A DNA stretch of 26,558 nucleotides from Acidilobaceae archaeon (GTDB taxonomy: Archaea > Thermoproteota > Thermoprotei_A > Sulfolobales > Acidilobaceae). Position 1 is the first letter of the stretch, and each line of letters starts with the position of its first letter. The DNA lies in NCBI GenBank assembly GCA_027044005.1, contig JALUDK010000329.1, positions 1-26,558 of the forward strand, in the 5' to 3' direction. The notes under the pieces are model-generated. The model ran no database searches. It saw only the letters and a list, made by a program, of their open reading frames with translations, and had not been told where the DNA came from. Positions 14,993-22,611 of this stretch are shown one piece after another. The position numbers and the translations under genes were made by a program.

Positions 14993-16501
14993 CTAGATTA
15001 GCCCTAGCCTAGCTGCTACTGCTATTACTAGGAAGAAGGCGTAGAATACTACTGCTCCGGCTAGGAGCACTATGAATATCGGATGTGGCTTAATGGCCTC
15101 GTATATTGGCTGTGGTAGCTGCTTTAGTATCTTTGTGTTTAAGTATAGTAGTAGTAGTGGCGATAGAACCATGACTATTAGGCTCATTACCGCCCCGAAG
15201 ACTACTAGGCTACCATAGTTTACGCCTGCGACTACGGCCAGCGCGACTAGTATAAACTCTACAATTATTATGCCTCCCCACCAGTAGGCGTACCACTTCC
15301 TTATATCCTGGCTTACAAACCTCCTGACGCCCTCATACGTCACGTATAGGGTGTCTGCCGCCTGCCTTACTAGTCCCTCCATCAGTGCTACCTGGGTGTT
15401 GAAGAGTATTAGCCATACTGCTAGCAGGTATAGTTTTCCTCCCATTGCCCCTAGGGGGGTGTACTGCTCTATTGCATCTGCCGTTAGCTGTAGAATCTGT
15501 CCTCTTATCTCGCCTAGCGACATGTCGGGGGTGATTCCGGTCTTGTATAGGATCGTGTAGCTTATCATCACGAACATTAGTACCGTGATAAGGTTTCCTA
15601 GGAAGAAGACGAGCCATAGTACCGTGTTTACGTTATTCTTCCACTGCCGTATCCTCCTTGCATTCTCCTCGGTACCCTCTGGGATGGCCCCGTATATGTC
15701 TATGGCTGTTGGCTTCCCTGTTATTCCTGGTATGGTACCCACGTACTTGCCCATACCGAAACCCGCGTCTCTCAGCCAGAAGGTGTACCAAACGTTGGCA
15801 AGCCCGCCTGCGCCCACGAAGGCGATTGACGCGGCGAAGGTCCACCAGTCTAGGTCCTGGGGCCTGTCTCCGAAGCCTGTCAGCATCTGCTTTAGCATGG
15901 CTCCCCAGTCTGACAGGCTCGTTGCCGTTACTACTGTTGCTACTATTATTATCCATGCTAGTATTAGAGTGCCTGTCTCTATGATCTCTAGGGCCTTACG
16001 TGCTACCGGAGATAATAGCACTGCTGCTAGTACTATAATAGCCCATATATAGGTCCAGAATAGAAGCCCCATCTTGCCCTCGGGCCAGCCTCCTATCAGC
16101 TTTTGGAAGGCGGATGCGCCTCCTATCATCCATCCTGGCCATATGAATGCTATGTAGCCTAGGAATAGGAAGAGCCAGGTCGATGCTACCATGCCTATGA
16201 TCCTGCCTACTCCCTGTATATGGTGCTCTCCGCTTACTATGGTCCACCTGCTCATCTCCTGGGTCCATATAGTCTGGAATAGTAGGCCGATGAATGCGCC
16301 CCATATCAGGACGAATCCATACTTAGCTGATATTGAGGGCCATATTATGGTCTCTCCGCTTCCTAGTGCTAGCCCCAGCTCTATTATCGCTGGGCCTCCT
16401 AGTAGTAGTATTGATTTTGGTATCGGCACCTCCTTTACTTTTCTTATAGGATACTTACCTATGATCACCTTCTCCTCGTTGGGGGTGGGCTCTGTTCCCA
16501 C
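14993..16501 (-). CDS. Nramp-like multi-pass transporter
   Basis: This 502-residue integral membrane protein has about 11-12 hydrophobic segments, most resembling divergent archaeal members of the Nramp branch of the APC superfamily. The first membrane segment reads GGPAIIELGLALGSGETIIWPSISAKYG; true Nramp metal transporters have a DPGN motif at this break in TM1, and here it is GSGE, so the metal-binding Asp and Asn are missing. Transport of Mn or Fe should therefore not be assumed. The cytoplasmic N-terminus (1-28) is polar, and a large loop around 250-295 holds GKYVGTIPGITGKPTAIDIYGAIP. The start is GTG 16501, preceded by a G6 Shine-Dalgarno. It is transcribed alone from an AT-rich promoter; gcvT converges on it 42 bp away. 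Confidence 0.8.
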   Translation of the reverse strand: MGTEPTPNEEKVIIGKYPIRKVKEVPIPKSILLLGGPAIIELGLALGSGETIIWPSISAKYGFVLIWGAFIGLLFQTIWTQEMSRWTIVSGEHHIQGVGRIIGMVASTWLFLFLGYIAFIWPGWMIGGASAFQKLIGGWPEGKMGLLFWTYIWAIIVLAAVLLSPVARKALEIIETGTLILAWIIIVATVVTATSLSDWGAMLKQMLTGFGDRPQDLDWWTFAASIAFVGAGGLANVWYTFWLRDAGFGMGKYVGTIPGITGKPTAIDIYGAIPEGTEENARRIRQWKNNVNTVLWLVFFLGNLITVLMFVMISYTILYKTGITPDMSLGEIRGQILQLTADAIEQYTPLGAMGGKLYLLAVWLILFNTQVALMEGLVRQAADTLYVTYEGVRRFVSQDIRKWYAYWWGGIIIVEFILVALAVVAGVNYGSLVVFGAVMSLIVMVLSPLLLLYLNTKILKQLPQPIYEAIKPHPIFIVLLAGAVVFYAFFLVIAVAARLGLI

Positions 16502-16520
16502 ATATATCCCCCCACAACAT

Positions 16521-16559
16521 CTTTTTTATGCATCGATTATCACATTTTACATATAAATA
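16521..16559 (-). promoter_or_regulatory. Double TATA promoter of the Nramp-like gene
   Basis: In the AT-rich 100 bp between this gene and ilvD, the minus strand has TATTTATAT (16551-16559; transcript start near 16529) and GCATAAAAAAG (16521-16531; start near 16500, making a leaderless mRNA). Two start points are possible. Confidence 0.45.
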
Positions 16560-16601
16560 CTTTACCTAGATTAGAATATATACGGTTTATTATCAGTCCC
16601 G

Positions 16602-18266
16602 CTAGGATGTGGTGGCGCCCTCTGAAGCCTGTGATACGAGCATCGAGTACTTCCTTAGTAGCCCTTGAGGCGGGGGTGGCGGGGGGCTCCACCTGCCCCT
16701 CCTCTTATCAAGCTCGTCCTCGTTCACCAACAGCCTTATGACGCCACGGGCTCCATCTATCTCTATCTCATCTCCATCCTCCACCAGGGCTATAGGTCCG
16801 CCTACAGCTGCTTCTGGCGCAACGTGTCCTACCATGATCCCCCGGGTAGCCCCGCTGAATCTTCCATCGGTTACCATGGCCACCGTGTCTCCCATTCCTG
16901 CCCCTACTATTGCGGCTGTTACCTTCAGCATCTCGGGCATGCCCGGTGCCCCCTTAGGGCCTACATACCTGATCACGACTACCGATCCAGGGGTTACCTC
17001 GCCGTTCTTGATCGCGTTGAACGCGCTTCTCTCGCTGTCATACACCTTAGCTTGGCCCCTGAAGGCTAGCCTGCCCGAGGCTCCTATCTTCATCACCGCT
17101 CCCTTGGGTGCCAGGTTTCCCCTCAGTATCCTTATACCGGCGTGGGGCTTGAAGGGGTTGTCAACGCTTCTGACAACTTCTCCTACACCGTTTGCGTCGT
17201 ATCTGGATAGGAGTTTCCCTATGCTCTCCCCCTCGACCGTTATTGGGTCTGGATCGAGTAGGCCTGCTTCAAGTAGCTTTTTCAGTATAACTGGGGCCCC
17301 TCCTACCTTGTGTAGGTCTTGCATAGTGAAGGGGCCTCCGGGCTTCATCGCGGCTATTACTGGCACCCTCCTGCTGACCTCGTCTATATCGTCCAGCGTA
17401 AACTTGACTCCTGCCTCCCTGGCTATTGCTAGCAGGTGTAGGATTCCATTGGTGGAGCCTGCTATGGCCATCAGCGTGGTTGCAGCGTTCCTCAGCGCCT
17501 CGTATGTTATTATACTTCTAGCCGTTATTCCCCTCTCAAGCATGTCTAGCACTAGGCTTCCGGCTAGGGACACGTATCTCCCCCTCTCCGCCGATGTTGC
17601 GGGGGGCGTCGCTGATCCTAGGGGGGATACGCCCATGGCCTCTGCCAGTATCGCCATTGTGTTCGCGGTAAATAGGCCCTGGCATGTTCCATATGTTGGC
17701 ATTGCCTGTGCCTCTATTAGCCTTAGCTTCCTCTCGCTCAGTACCCCTCTTATGTAGGCTCCTACGGCCTCGAATGCCTCTTGCACCGTTACGGTTGTCC
17801 CGTCTAGGATGCCTGCCTCCGCGGTGCCCCCGTATATGTAGATGGATGGCATGTCTAGCCTTGCCATCGCCATTATTATGCCTGGCTGCGTCTTGTCGCA
17901 GCCTCCTATCCCGATCCATGCGTCGAATCCGTGGCTGTTAACCTGTGCCTCTATGGTGTCTGCTATCAGCTCCCTGCTGATTAGGCTGTACCTCATCCCA
18001 TCCGTGCCCATATTGATCCCGTCATTCACTACTATGGTGGGCACCGTTAGGGGTGCCCCGCCAGCCTCCCTAACACCCTCCTTCGCCTTCAGGGATAACT
18101 GTAGAGTGTGGAAGTTGCAGGGGCCAGCCTCGCTCCAAGCCGGGACTACGGCTACTAGTGGCTTCTTGAAGTCGTTGTCCTTGAATCCTATGGCCCTGAG
18201 GTAGACCCTGTGCGGCAGGTTCTCTACGCCGTCATACCATACACTACTCCTAGGCCTCCTAGGCAA
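16602..18266 (-). CDS. ilvD: Dihydroxy-acid dehydratase
   Basis: IlvD dehydrates 2,3-dihydroxy-3-methylbutanoate and -pentanoate in valine, isoleucine and leucine synthesis. Three cysteines expected to hold the iron-sulfur cluster are present: C50 (AGPCNFH), C123 (GIGGCDKTQPG, also containing the lysine K125 that is usually carbamylated) and C195 (TYGTCQGLFTANTM). SIGKLL, LRGNLAPKGAVMK, YVGPKGAPGMPEM and VTDGRFSGATRG are all family hallmarks. The length of 554 residues is normal. Near the C-terminus there is an unusual six-proline run (RWSPPPPPPQG). The start is TTG 18266, about 5 nt after the transcript start predicted by its TATA box, so the mRNA is probably almost leaderless. No other branched-chain amino-acid gene is adjacent. 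An ortholog acting on sugar acids is possible but less likely. Confidence 0.95.
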   Translation of the reverse strand: MPRRPRSSVWYDGVENLPHRVYLRAIGFKDNDFKKPLVAVVPAWSEAGPCNFHTLQLSLKAKEGVREAGGAPLTVPTIVVNDGINMGTDGMRYSLISRELIADTIEAQVNSHGFDAWIGIGGCDKTQPGIIMAMARLDMPSIYIYGGTAEAGILDGTTVTVQEAFEAVGAYIRGVLSERKLRLIEAQAMPTYGTCQGLFTANTMAILAEAMGVSPLGSATPPATSAERGRYVSLAGSLVLDMLERGITARSIITYEALRNAATTLMAIAGSTNGILHLLAIAREAGVKFTLDDIDEVSRRVPVIAAMKPGGPFTMQDLHKVGGAPVILKKLLEAGLLDPDPITVEGESIGKLLSRYDANGVGEVVRSVDNPFKPHAGIRILRGNLAPKGAVMKIGASGRLAFRGQAKVYDSERSAFNAIKNGEVTPGSVVVIRYVGPKGAPGMPEMLKVTAAIVGAGMGDTVAMVTDGRFSGATRGIMVGHVAPEAAVGGPIALVEDGDEIEIDGARGVIRLLVNEDELDKRRGRWSPPPPPPQGLLRKYSMLVSQASEGATTS

Positions 18267-18291
18267 CGTGTCAACCCCACTATGGTGGGTC

Positions 18292-18301
18292 TTAGTTATA
18301 G
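18292..18301 (-). promoter_or_regulatory. TATA box of ilvD
   Basis: On the minus strand CTATAACTAA predicts a transcript start near 18271, five bases before TTG 18266. Confidence 0.45.
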
Positions 18302-18340
18302 TGTGTGGATCCCGGCAGGGATAATAACATTGCCCTGGTG

Positions 18341-19864
18341 CTAGGCTTTGATCCTGAGCCCCCTGCCCCCCATTATATTGGTGTATAGCTCGTACTCTCT
18401 CTTCAGGGCCTTAAGGCTAGAGTAGGGGTGGCTGACCAGCTCATGCCACCTAGGCACCTTGTCGGGATCCATCGTTCCAGTGTACCTGGCTAGGTCTATC
18501 CCGGTTCTCTTAGCAGCCGTTTTCATGGATCCCAGCCTGCCGCCTAGCCTAGCCCATTCCACGATTAGCCTCGCCACCTCCTCGTCTCCACGGCTTAACA
18601 CTGTCTGGGCTATGGCGTATCGGGGGTCGTATGACGATACCTGTGCCCCCACCCTTCTGGCCTCTTTCTTGACACGGGCTATCTTGGCCTTGAGCGTGCC
18701 CAGCTCCTCCATCCCTATCCACTGCATGGCTGTTACCGGTTTGGGTATGAACGGGTTGATGGATACCTTGAGCATACCCCTACCTCTTAGCTTCGATGCT
18801 GCTTCCCTGATCATCTGTATGGTCTCCTCTAGGTCCTCGTCCTCCTCTCCTGGTATCCCTACTATTATGTAGAGCTTCACGTTCCTTATTCCCCCTTCTA
18901 TCGCGTTGTCTATAGCTTCCATGGTGCCCCCGGTGCATATCGGCTTGTGGATCGCCTTGGCGATCCTGCAACTACCGGTCTCGGGCGCGATAGTTATGGT
19001 CCTCTGGCCTCCCTCCGCTATGAGCCTAGCCCTCTCGGGTGTAAGCGTCTCGGCCCTTATACTGGGGACTGACGTCTCCAGCCCCATTGATACTGCATAT
19101 TCTAGTATACCCTGCCCGTTGGGGGAGTCGAAGAACGCTAGGCTATAGAAGCTCACTTTCTCGACTTTGCTGGCTTTTACGCCAGCCTCTAGTAGGTCCT
19201 TGAGCACCCTCAGGCTCCTGTCCCTCTTTGGCCTGAATATCGAGCCCTCCATGCAGAACCTGCATCCCCTGGCGCATCCTCTAGTCGTCTCAAGCATGAA
19301 GCTCCTGCCCCATACCGGCTCTACACCCGGTGGAGTCTCCTGGCGTATGGGGTACCATGCCTTGTCCAGGTCTCTAACATAGACCCTCTCTACGGGTAGC
19401 CTGCTTCTGCCCGGTACTAGCATGCCCGGCATGCCAGCTAGCTCGTCTAGTATCCTATCCCTACCCTGGATGTCTAGCGTGTCTGCTAGGCCCTCTAGCA
19501 CGGGTTCCGCCTCGCCGACTAGAACCGCGTCCACCAGGGGGAGGACTGGGCTAGGGTTTGCCGTAACTGCGGGACCACCAGCTATTATGATCGGGTCATC
19601 CTCCCTCCTCTTATCCCGGTATACGGGTATCCTTAGCTGGTCTAGCATCCTTACCAGGTCTAGATACATGAGCTCGTAGGGGAGGCTCACCATTATCAGT
19701 GGGGGGAGCCCACCCCTGAGGTCCCCCTCCAGCCAGCCGTCCTCCAGGAATATCCTCTTGACGCCAACCCGCCTATCCTCTAGGAACGTTGTTAGCATGT
19801 GGAATGCTAGGCTGGAGTACGCCACGCTCCTAGGCCCTGGGTAGGCTATCCCGATCCCCTTCAA
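18341..19864 (-). CDS. Radical SAM protein with N-terminal B12-binding-like domain
   Basis: The CxxxCxxC cluster-binding motif is CARGCRFC with C197, C201 and C204, preceded by MLETTRG and followed by MEGSIFRPKRDRS. Residues 1-150 look like a cobalamin-binding-type Rossmann domain (PLIMVSLPYELMYLDLVRML, DDPIIIAGGPAVTANPSPVLPLVDAVLVGEAEPVL), as in the archaeal branch of the B12-binding radical SAM family. The barrel continues with VPSIRAETLTPERARLIAEGGQRTITIAPETG and KLYIIVGIPGEEDEDLEETIQMI. Such proteins often perform methylations or methylthiolations; the substrate is unknown. I see no certain cobalamin His motif (DxHxxG), so cobalamin binding itself is uncertain. The start is TTG 19864. It is divergently transcribed from aIF2-alpha across an 84-123 bp promoter region. 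Confidence 0.87.
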   Translation of the reverse strand: MKGIGIAYPGPRSVAYSSLAFHMLTTFLEDRRVGVKRIFLEDGWLEGDLRGGLPPLIMVSLPYELMYLDLVRMLDQLRIPVYRDKRREDDPIIIAGGPAVTANPSPVLPLVDAVLVGEAEPVLEGLADTLDIQGRDRILDELAGMPGMLVPGRSRLPVERVYVRDLDKAWYPIRQETPPGVEPVWGRSFMLETTRGCARGCRFCMEGSIFRPKRDRSLRVLKDLLEAGVKASKVEKVSFYSLAFFDSPNGQGILEYAVSMGLETSVPSIRAETLTPERARLIAEGGQRTITIAPETGSCRIAKAIHKPICTGGTMEAIDNAIEGGIRNVKLYIIVGIPGEEDEDLEETIQMIREAASKLRGRGMLKVSINPFIPKPVTAMQWIGMEELGTLKAKIARVKKEARRVGAQVSSYDPRYAIAQTVLSRGDEEVARLIVEWARLGGRLGSMKTAAKRTGIDLARYTGTMDPDKVPRWHELVSHPYSSLKALKREYELYTNIMGGRGLRIKA

Positions 19865-19911
19865 GTCTAGACCCTAGCCCTCCTGGCCCCAGGGCAGGGG
19901 CCCTGTGAGGG

Positions 19912-19948
19912 GTTATATTTCCGGGGATCATATCCTGCCCGCATTTAA
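19912..19948. promoter_or_regulatory. Divergent promoter region, radical SAM gene / aIF2-alpha
   Basis: TTATATTT (19913-19920) can act as a TATA box in both directions. A second box, CATTTAAG (19941-19948), faces aIF2-alpha and predicts a transcript start near 19970, which would rule out GTG 19949 as a start and favour GTG 19988. Confidence 0.45.
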
Positions 19949-19987
19949 GTGGCGCCTGCTACGCCTGCTTGTATCCGGGTGGTAGTG

Positions 19988-20794
19988 GTGGCGCTGAAGC
20001 CTAGGAAGCCCCTTCCTAGCGTGGGGGAGCTTGTTGTCGGTACTATAGAGGAGGTCCACGACTTCGGGGCTTATCTGACGCTTGATGACTATGGTGGCAT
20101 AAGGGCGTTCCTTCCTTGGAGCGAGATCGCCAGCCGTATGGTCAGGAATATACACGCTGTACTCAAGCCCGAGCAGAAGGTCGTGGTGAAGGTGATCAGA
20201 GTCTACAGGAACAGGGGCCAGGTCGATGTTAGCCTGAAGAGGGTTAGCGATGGCGAGAAGAGGAGGAAGATGATGTGGTACAAGAGGACACTCAAGGCAG
20301 CCACACTCATAGAGATGACGGCCGAGAAGCTGGGCAAGAGCGTAGACGACGCTTACAAGGAGGTTATATGGAGGCTCGAGGACACCTACGGCGATGCAAT
20401 GACCGGCCTAGAACAGGCAGTAATATATGGGGAAAAAGCACTCCGCGATGCTGGGATACCAGAGGAGTGGATCCAGCCACTCCTAGAGGTGGCTAAGAGG
20501 CACGTGGAGGTAAGGAGCGTAAGGATCTCAGGTATACTAACACTCAGGACAACAGCCCCCGATGGGGTAGAGAGGATACGCAAGATCCTACTACAAGCCA
20601 GGGAGGCGGGTAAGTCAGCCTCAGACAAGGTCACTGTAAGAATCTACACCGTCGGGGCCCCCAGGTATAGAGTGGACGTCCAGGGCCACGACTACAGGGA
20701 CCTAGAGGAGGCGCTATCCAGGATCGTGGAGACAACCAAAAGCCTGGCGGGCGAGCTAGAGGTAGAGTCGGGCTTCGAGAGGCTGAAAACATGA
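19988..20794 (+). CDS. Translation initiation factor aIF2, alpha subunit
   Basis: This is the alpha subunit of the aIF2 heterotrimer that brings initiator Met-tRNA to the small ribosomal subunit. The N-terminal S1/OB domain is clear: SVGELVVGTIEEVHDFGAYLTLDDYGGIRAFLPWSEIASR, then KVVVKVIRVYRNRGQVDVSLKRVSD. A helical middle domain (about 85-170) and a C-terminal alpha/beta domain (VRISGILTLRTTAPDGVERIRKIL to the end) follow. The frame is open to GTG 19949 (281 residues), but GTG 19988 has GGTGG 5 nt upstream and gives the usual 268-residue length. nop10 overlaps its stop by ATGA, the common archaeal aIF2-alpha/nop10 pairing. Confidence 0.95.
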   Translation: MALKPRKPLPSVGELVVGTIEEVHDFGAYLTLDDYGGIRAFLPWSEIASRMVRNIHAVLKPEQKVVVKVIRVYRNRGQVDVSLKRVSDGEKRRKMMWYKRTLKAATLIEMTAEKLGKSVDDAYKEVIWRLEDTYGDAMTGLEQAVIYGEKALRDAGIPEEWIQPLLEVAKRHVEVRSVRISGILTLRTTAPDGVERIRKILLQAREAGKSASDKVTVRIYTVGAPRYRVDVQGHDYRDLEEALSRIVETTKSLAGELEVESGFERLKT

Positions 20795-20967
20795 AGTGGC
20801 TCCTTAGGCGATGCGTCAATTGCGGCAGATACACTCTCAGGAGGGACAAGTGCCCCGTATGCGGGGGCATGGTTAGGGTACCCCATCCTCCCAGGTTCTC
20901 TCCGGAGGACAGGTACCTTAGGTACAGGTACCTTATGAAGAAGCAGTCGGGCAAGCTGCCGGAGTAA
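20791..20967 (+). CDS. nop10: H/ACA snoRNP protein Nop10
   Basis: This 58-residue gene starts at ATG 20791, overlapping the aIF2-alpha stop by four bases, and ends at TAA 20965-20967. Nop10 is a core subunit of the archaeal H/ACA pseudouridylation particle with Cbf5, Gar1 and L7Ae. It begins MKWLLRRCVNCGRYTLRRDK, with a zinc ribbon formed by C8, C11, C21 and C24 (CVNC and CPVC), followed by the conserved HPPRFSPEDRYLRYRYLMKK helix that wraps the Cbf5 catalytic domain. The length and position after aIF2-alpha are exactly as expected in archaea. It is co-transcribed and probably translationally coupled. Confidence 0.96.
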   Translation: MKWLLRRCVNCGRYTLRRDKCPVCGGMVRVPHPPRFSPEDRYLRYRYLMKKQSGKLPE

Positions 20968-20969
20968 CC

Positions 20970-21482
20970 CTACCAGGGCACGCTTTTTAGGCCCAACTGA
21001 TACGCTATCCAGTTCGTCGATACGTGTAGTATAATTATCACGAATGCCATGACCAGGGCTGCCCCCATACTTATACTGTATCCTGCTAGGTACAGCATTG
21101 CCAGCGCTCCTATGTAGAAGTCCAGCTGGTCCAGTAGGGGGACTGGTGCTCCCCTCTCCTTGCCTAGCCGCCTCTTTATGAATGAACCCGCCATATCTCC
21201 TAGGAGCGCTCCCACGCTCGACGCCAGGGAGGCTCCTATCAGGTTCTCGTTTAGTGCTATAGTCTCTAGTGTACCCACCACTAGTCCTGCCAAGACTCCT
21301 ACTATGAAGCCCTCCACGGTTTTGCCGTCCCCCAGCACCCTCCTACCATCGGGCATCCTGGCCCCCATGTCTATCGGGTGCCCCCTTCCATAGAACTTGG
21401 CGCCAACTACTGGGGCCCCGTTGGCCACCATAGCTGGTAGTATGTATATGAGTAGCTCTACAATATCCTCTGCTAGAGCCAC
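20970..21482 (-). CDS. carS: CDP-archaeol synthase
   Basis: This membrane enzyme transfers CMP from CTP to 2,3-di-O-geranylgeranylglyceryl phosphate (unsaturated archaetidic acid), making CDP-archaeol for polar lipid synthesis. It has about five hydrophobic segments. The diagnostic loops are PVVGAKFYGRGHPIDMGARMPDGRRVLGDGKTVEGFIVG and LGDMAGSFIKRRLGKERGAPVPLLDQLDFYIG. The length of 170 residues is typical. It is the last gene of a three-gene minus-strand cluster and overlaps the upstream ATPase gene by 10 bp; its stop lies two bases from the end of nop10. Confidence 0.95.
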   Translation of the reverse strand: MALAEDIVELLIYILPAMVANGAPVVGAKFYGRGHPIDMGARMPDGRRVLGDGKTVEGFIVGVLAGLVVGTLETIALNENLIGASLASSVGALLGDMAGSFIKRRLGKERGAPVPLLDQLDFYIGALAMLYLAGYSISMGAALVMAFVIIILHVSTNWIAYQLGLKSVPW

Positions 21483-22027
21483 TCCACCTCCCTCCCGGCG
21501 AGCCTGTAGATGATTATCCTCTTGTATGGCTTTTGTACCGTCATCCGGTATCTACCGCCTTCTAGCTTCTCGGTGCGGGCCTGGTACCTCATCCACGGCC
21601 TGATATAATGGGATCCGCTGGCCTCGCCCTCGCCTGAAACCTGGGCAATCGCTACCCCGCCTGAGGCACCTAGAAGGGAGGATACGTAGGCCATGATCCC
21701 GCCTAGCCTATAACCGGGGGAGGATCTGTAGTGCCAGTTGATCGTGTCTATGACGGGATACCTGCCCTCTACTATCAGCCTCGTCACAATCCTGGCCATC
21801 TCATCTATGCTGAGCACCTCAACCACTGGCAGGCCATGATGCCTGCTGAATGCTAGAGTGCCTGGCTCTGTGGCTACCACCACTGCCCCGATATCTGGGG
21901 GGCTGCACCTTTGTATCGCGAAGGCTATATGGGTCTTGCCGGTAGAGGCTGGCCCGTAAATAAGGATCGATGATCTACTTCTTACGGCGTTCTCTAGTAT
22001 AGGGTGGAGGCACCTAGAAGAGGCCAC
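21473..22027 (-). CDS. Small RecA/RadB-like ATPase
   Basis: This 184-residue P-loop protein has a Walker A motif ILIYGPASTGKTHIAFAI with K31 and T32. A Walker B-like strand ends in YPVIDTINWHY (about 95-105), and GGVAIAQVSGEG could be the following sensor strand. This is the minimal RecA-core pattern seen in RadB-type and other archaeal RecA/RAD51 paralogues, which modulate recombination, but it lacks the N-terminal DNA-binding region and is short, so assignment to RadB is tentative. The start overlaps the upstream gene by 14 bp and the end overlaps carS by 10 bp, so translation of all three is probably coupled. The pairing with a lipid-synthesis gene is probably just operon packing. Confidence 0.75.
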   Translation of the reverse strand: MASSRCLHPILENAVRSRSSILIYGPASTGKTHIAFAIQRCSPPDIGAVVVATEPGTLAFSRHHGLPVVEVLSIDEMARIVTRLIVEGRYPVIDTINWHYRSSPGYRLGGIMAYVSSLLGASGGVAIAQVSGEGEASGSHYIRPWMRYQARTEKLEGGRYRMTVQKPYKRIIIYRLAGREVEWL

Positions 22028-22529
22028 GCCTCCTAGGCCTCTTCAGCTCCCTGAACCTCTTTCTGATCTCTAGGTCCAGCTCTCCGTCTATTATCGACGC
22101 CTTGTTCCTCAGCTCTTCGAAGTGCTTGTTTACAGCGTCTACTAGCCCCTGGGGCACCTTGGCCTTCTCCAACGCGTCCTTACCATCGCTGGTTGTCCTG
22201 AGCTTTCTGTACATTCCCGGCTCTGTCTCGACGAAACCCACATACATCAGGGCAGTTAGGTCGTTCTTGAGATCGGGGCTATAGGGGTACCTGCCCACCA
22301 TTGTAAAGCTGTACCCTAGGTCGTAGCCTAGCTCCTGTAGGTTCTTCACGAGGTCCATGAGCGTCTTCTCATGTATCGGACCGAACTTGTCTACTAGGTA
22401 TAGGATCGCCACCTGCCTATCATTGGACAGAACCTTATCCCTAGTTATTACCTGGAATGTTATGATCTTGAGCTCCTTCCCACCCTTACCCTCTTCGCCC
22501 TTGCCTTCCTCCCTCTTCTTCTTCGCCAT
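22014..22529 (-). CDS. Unknown protein with lysine-rich N-terminus, winged-helix-like
   Basis: I do not recognise a named family. ATG 22529 gives MAKKKREEGKGEEGKGGKEL, a charged and probably disordered N-terminus; TTG 22535 in frame would add two residues, and GGTGGAGGG upstream serves either. The centre (DRQVAILYLVDKFGPIHEKTLMDLVKNLQELGY, then LKNDLTALMYVGFVETEPGMYRKLRTTSDG) has the helix-helix-wing look of a winged helix-turn-helix, so it may bind nucleic acid. The C-terminus is very basic (KRFRELKRPRRRGLF). It leads a cluster with a RecA-like ATPase and CarS, overlapping the ATPase by 14 bp, which suggests a shared role with the ATPase. Confidence 0.7.
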   Translation of the reverse strand: MAKKKREEGKGEEGKGGKELKIITFQVITRDKVLSNDRQVAILYLVDKFGPIHEKTLMDLVKNLQELGYDLGYSFTMVGRYPYSPDLKNDLTALMYVGFVETEPGMYRKLRTTSDGKDALEKAKVPQGLVDAVNKHFEELRNKASIIDGELDLEIRKRFRELKRPRRRGLF

Positions 22530-22563
22530 ACCCAACCCTCCACCGACACATGTGCTAGTCCTA

Positions 22564-22573
22564 GAAATTTAAG
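22564..22573. promoter_or_regulatory. Bidirectional TATA box between the Lon-like gene and the winged-helix cluster
   Basis: GAAATTTAAG is nearly symmetric and the only AT-rich element in the 82 bp divergent gap. It would start transcripts near 22595 (plus) and near 22542 (minus), giving short leaders to both genes. Confidence 0.45.
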
Positions 22574-22611
22574 AGCATATAGCCGGGATTCGGAGATCTA
22601 GGTCGAGTACT

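Noticed and set aside
16738..17757. 339-codon open frame opposite ilvD
   Set aside because: ilvD is certain on the other strand; the antisense product is a low-complexity Ser/Pro/Ala/Leu sequence typical of a shadow.
18300..18325. CCGGCAGGGAT near the ilvD promoter, similar to the 16S guide at 12544
   Set aside because: It differs from the 16S complement by an inserted G and has no C or D box around it.
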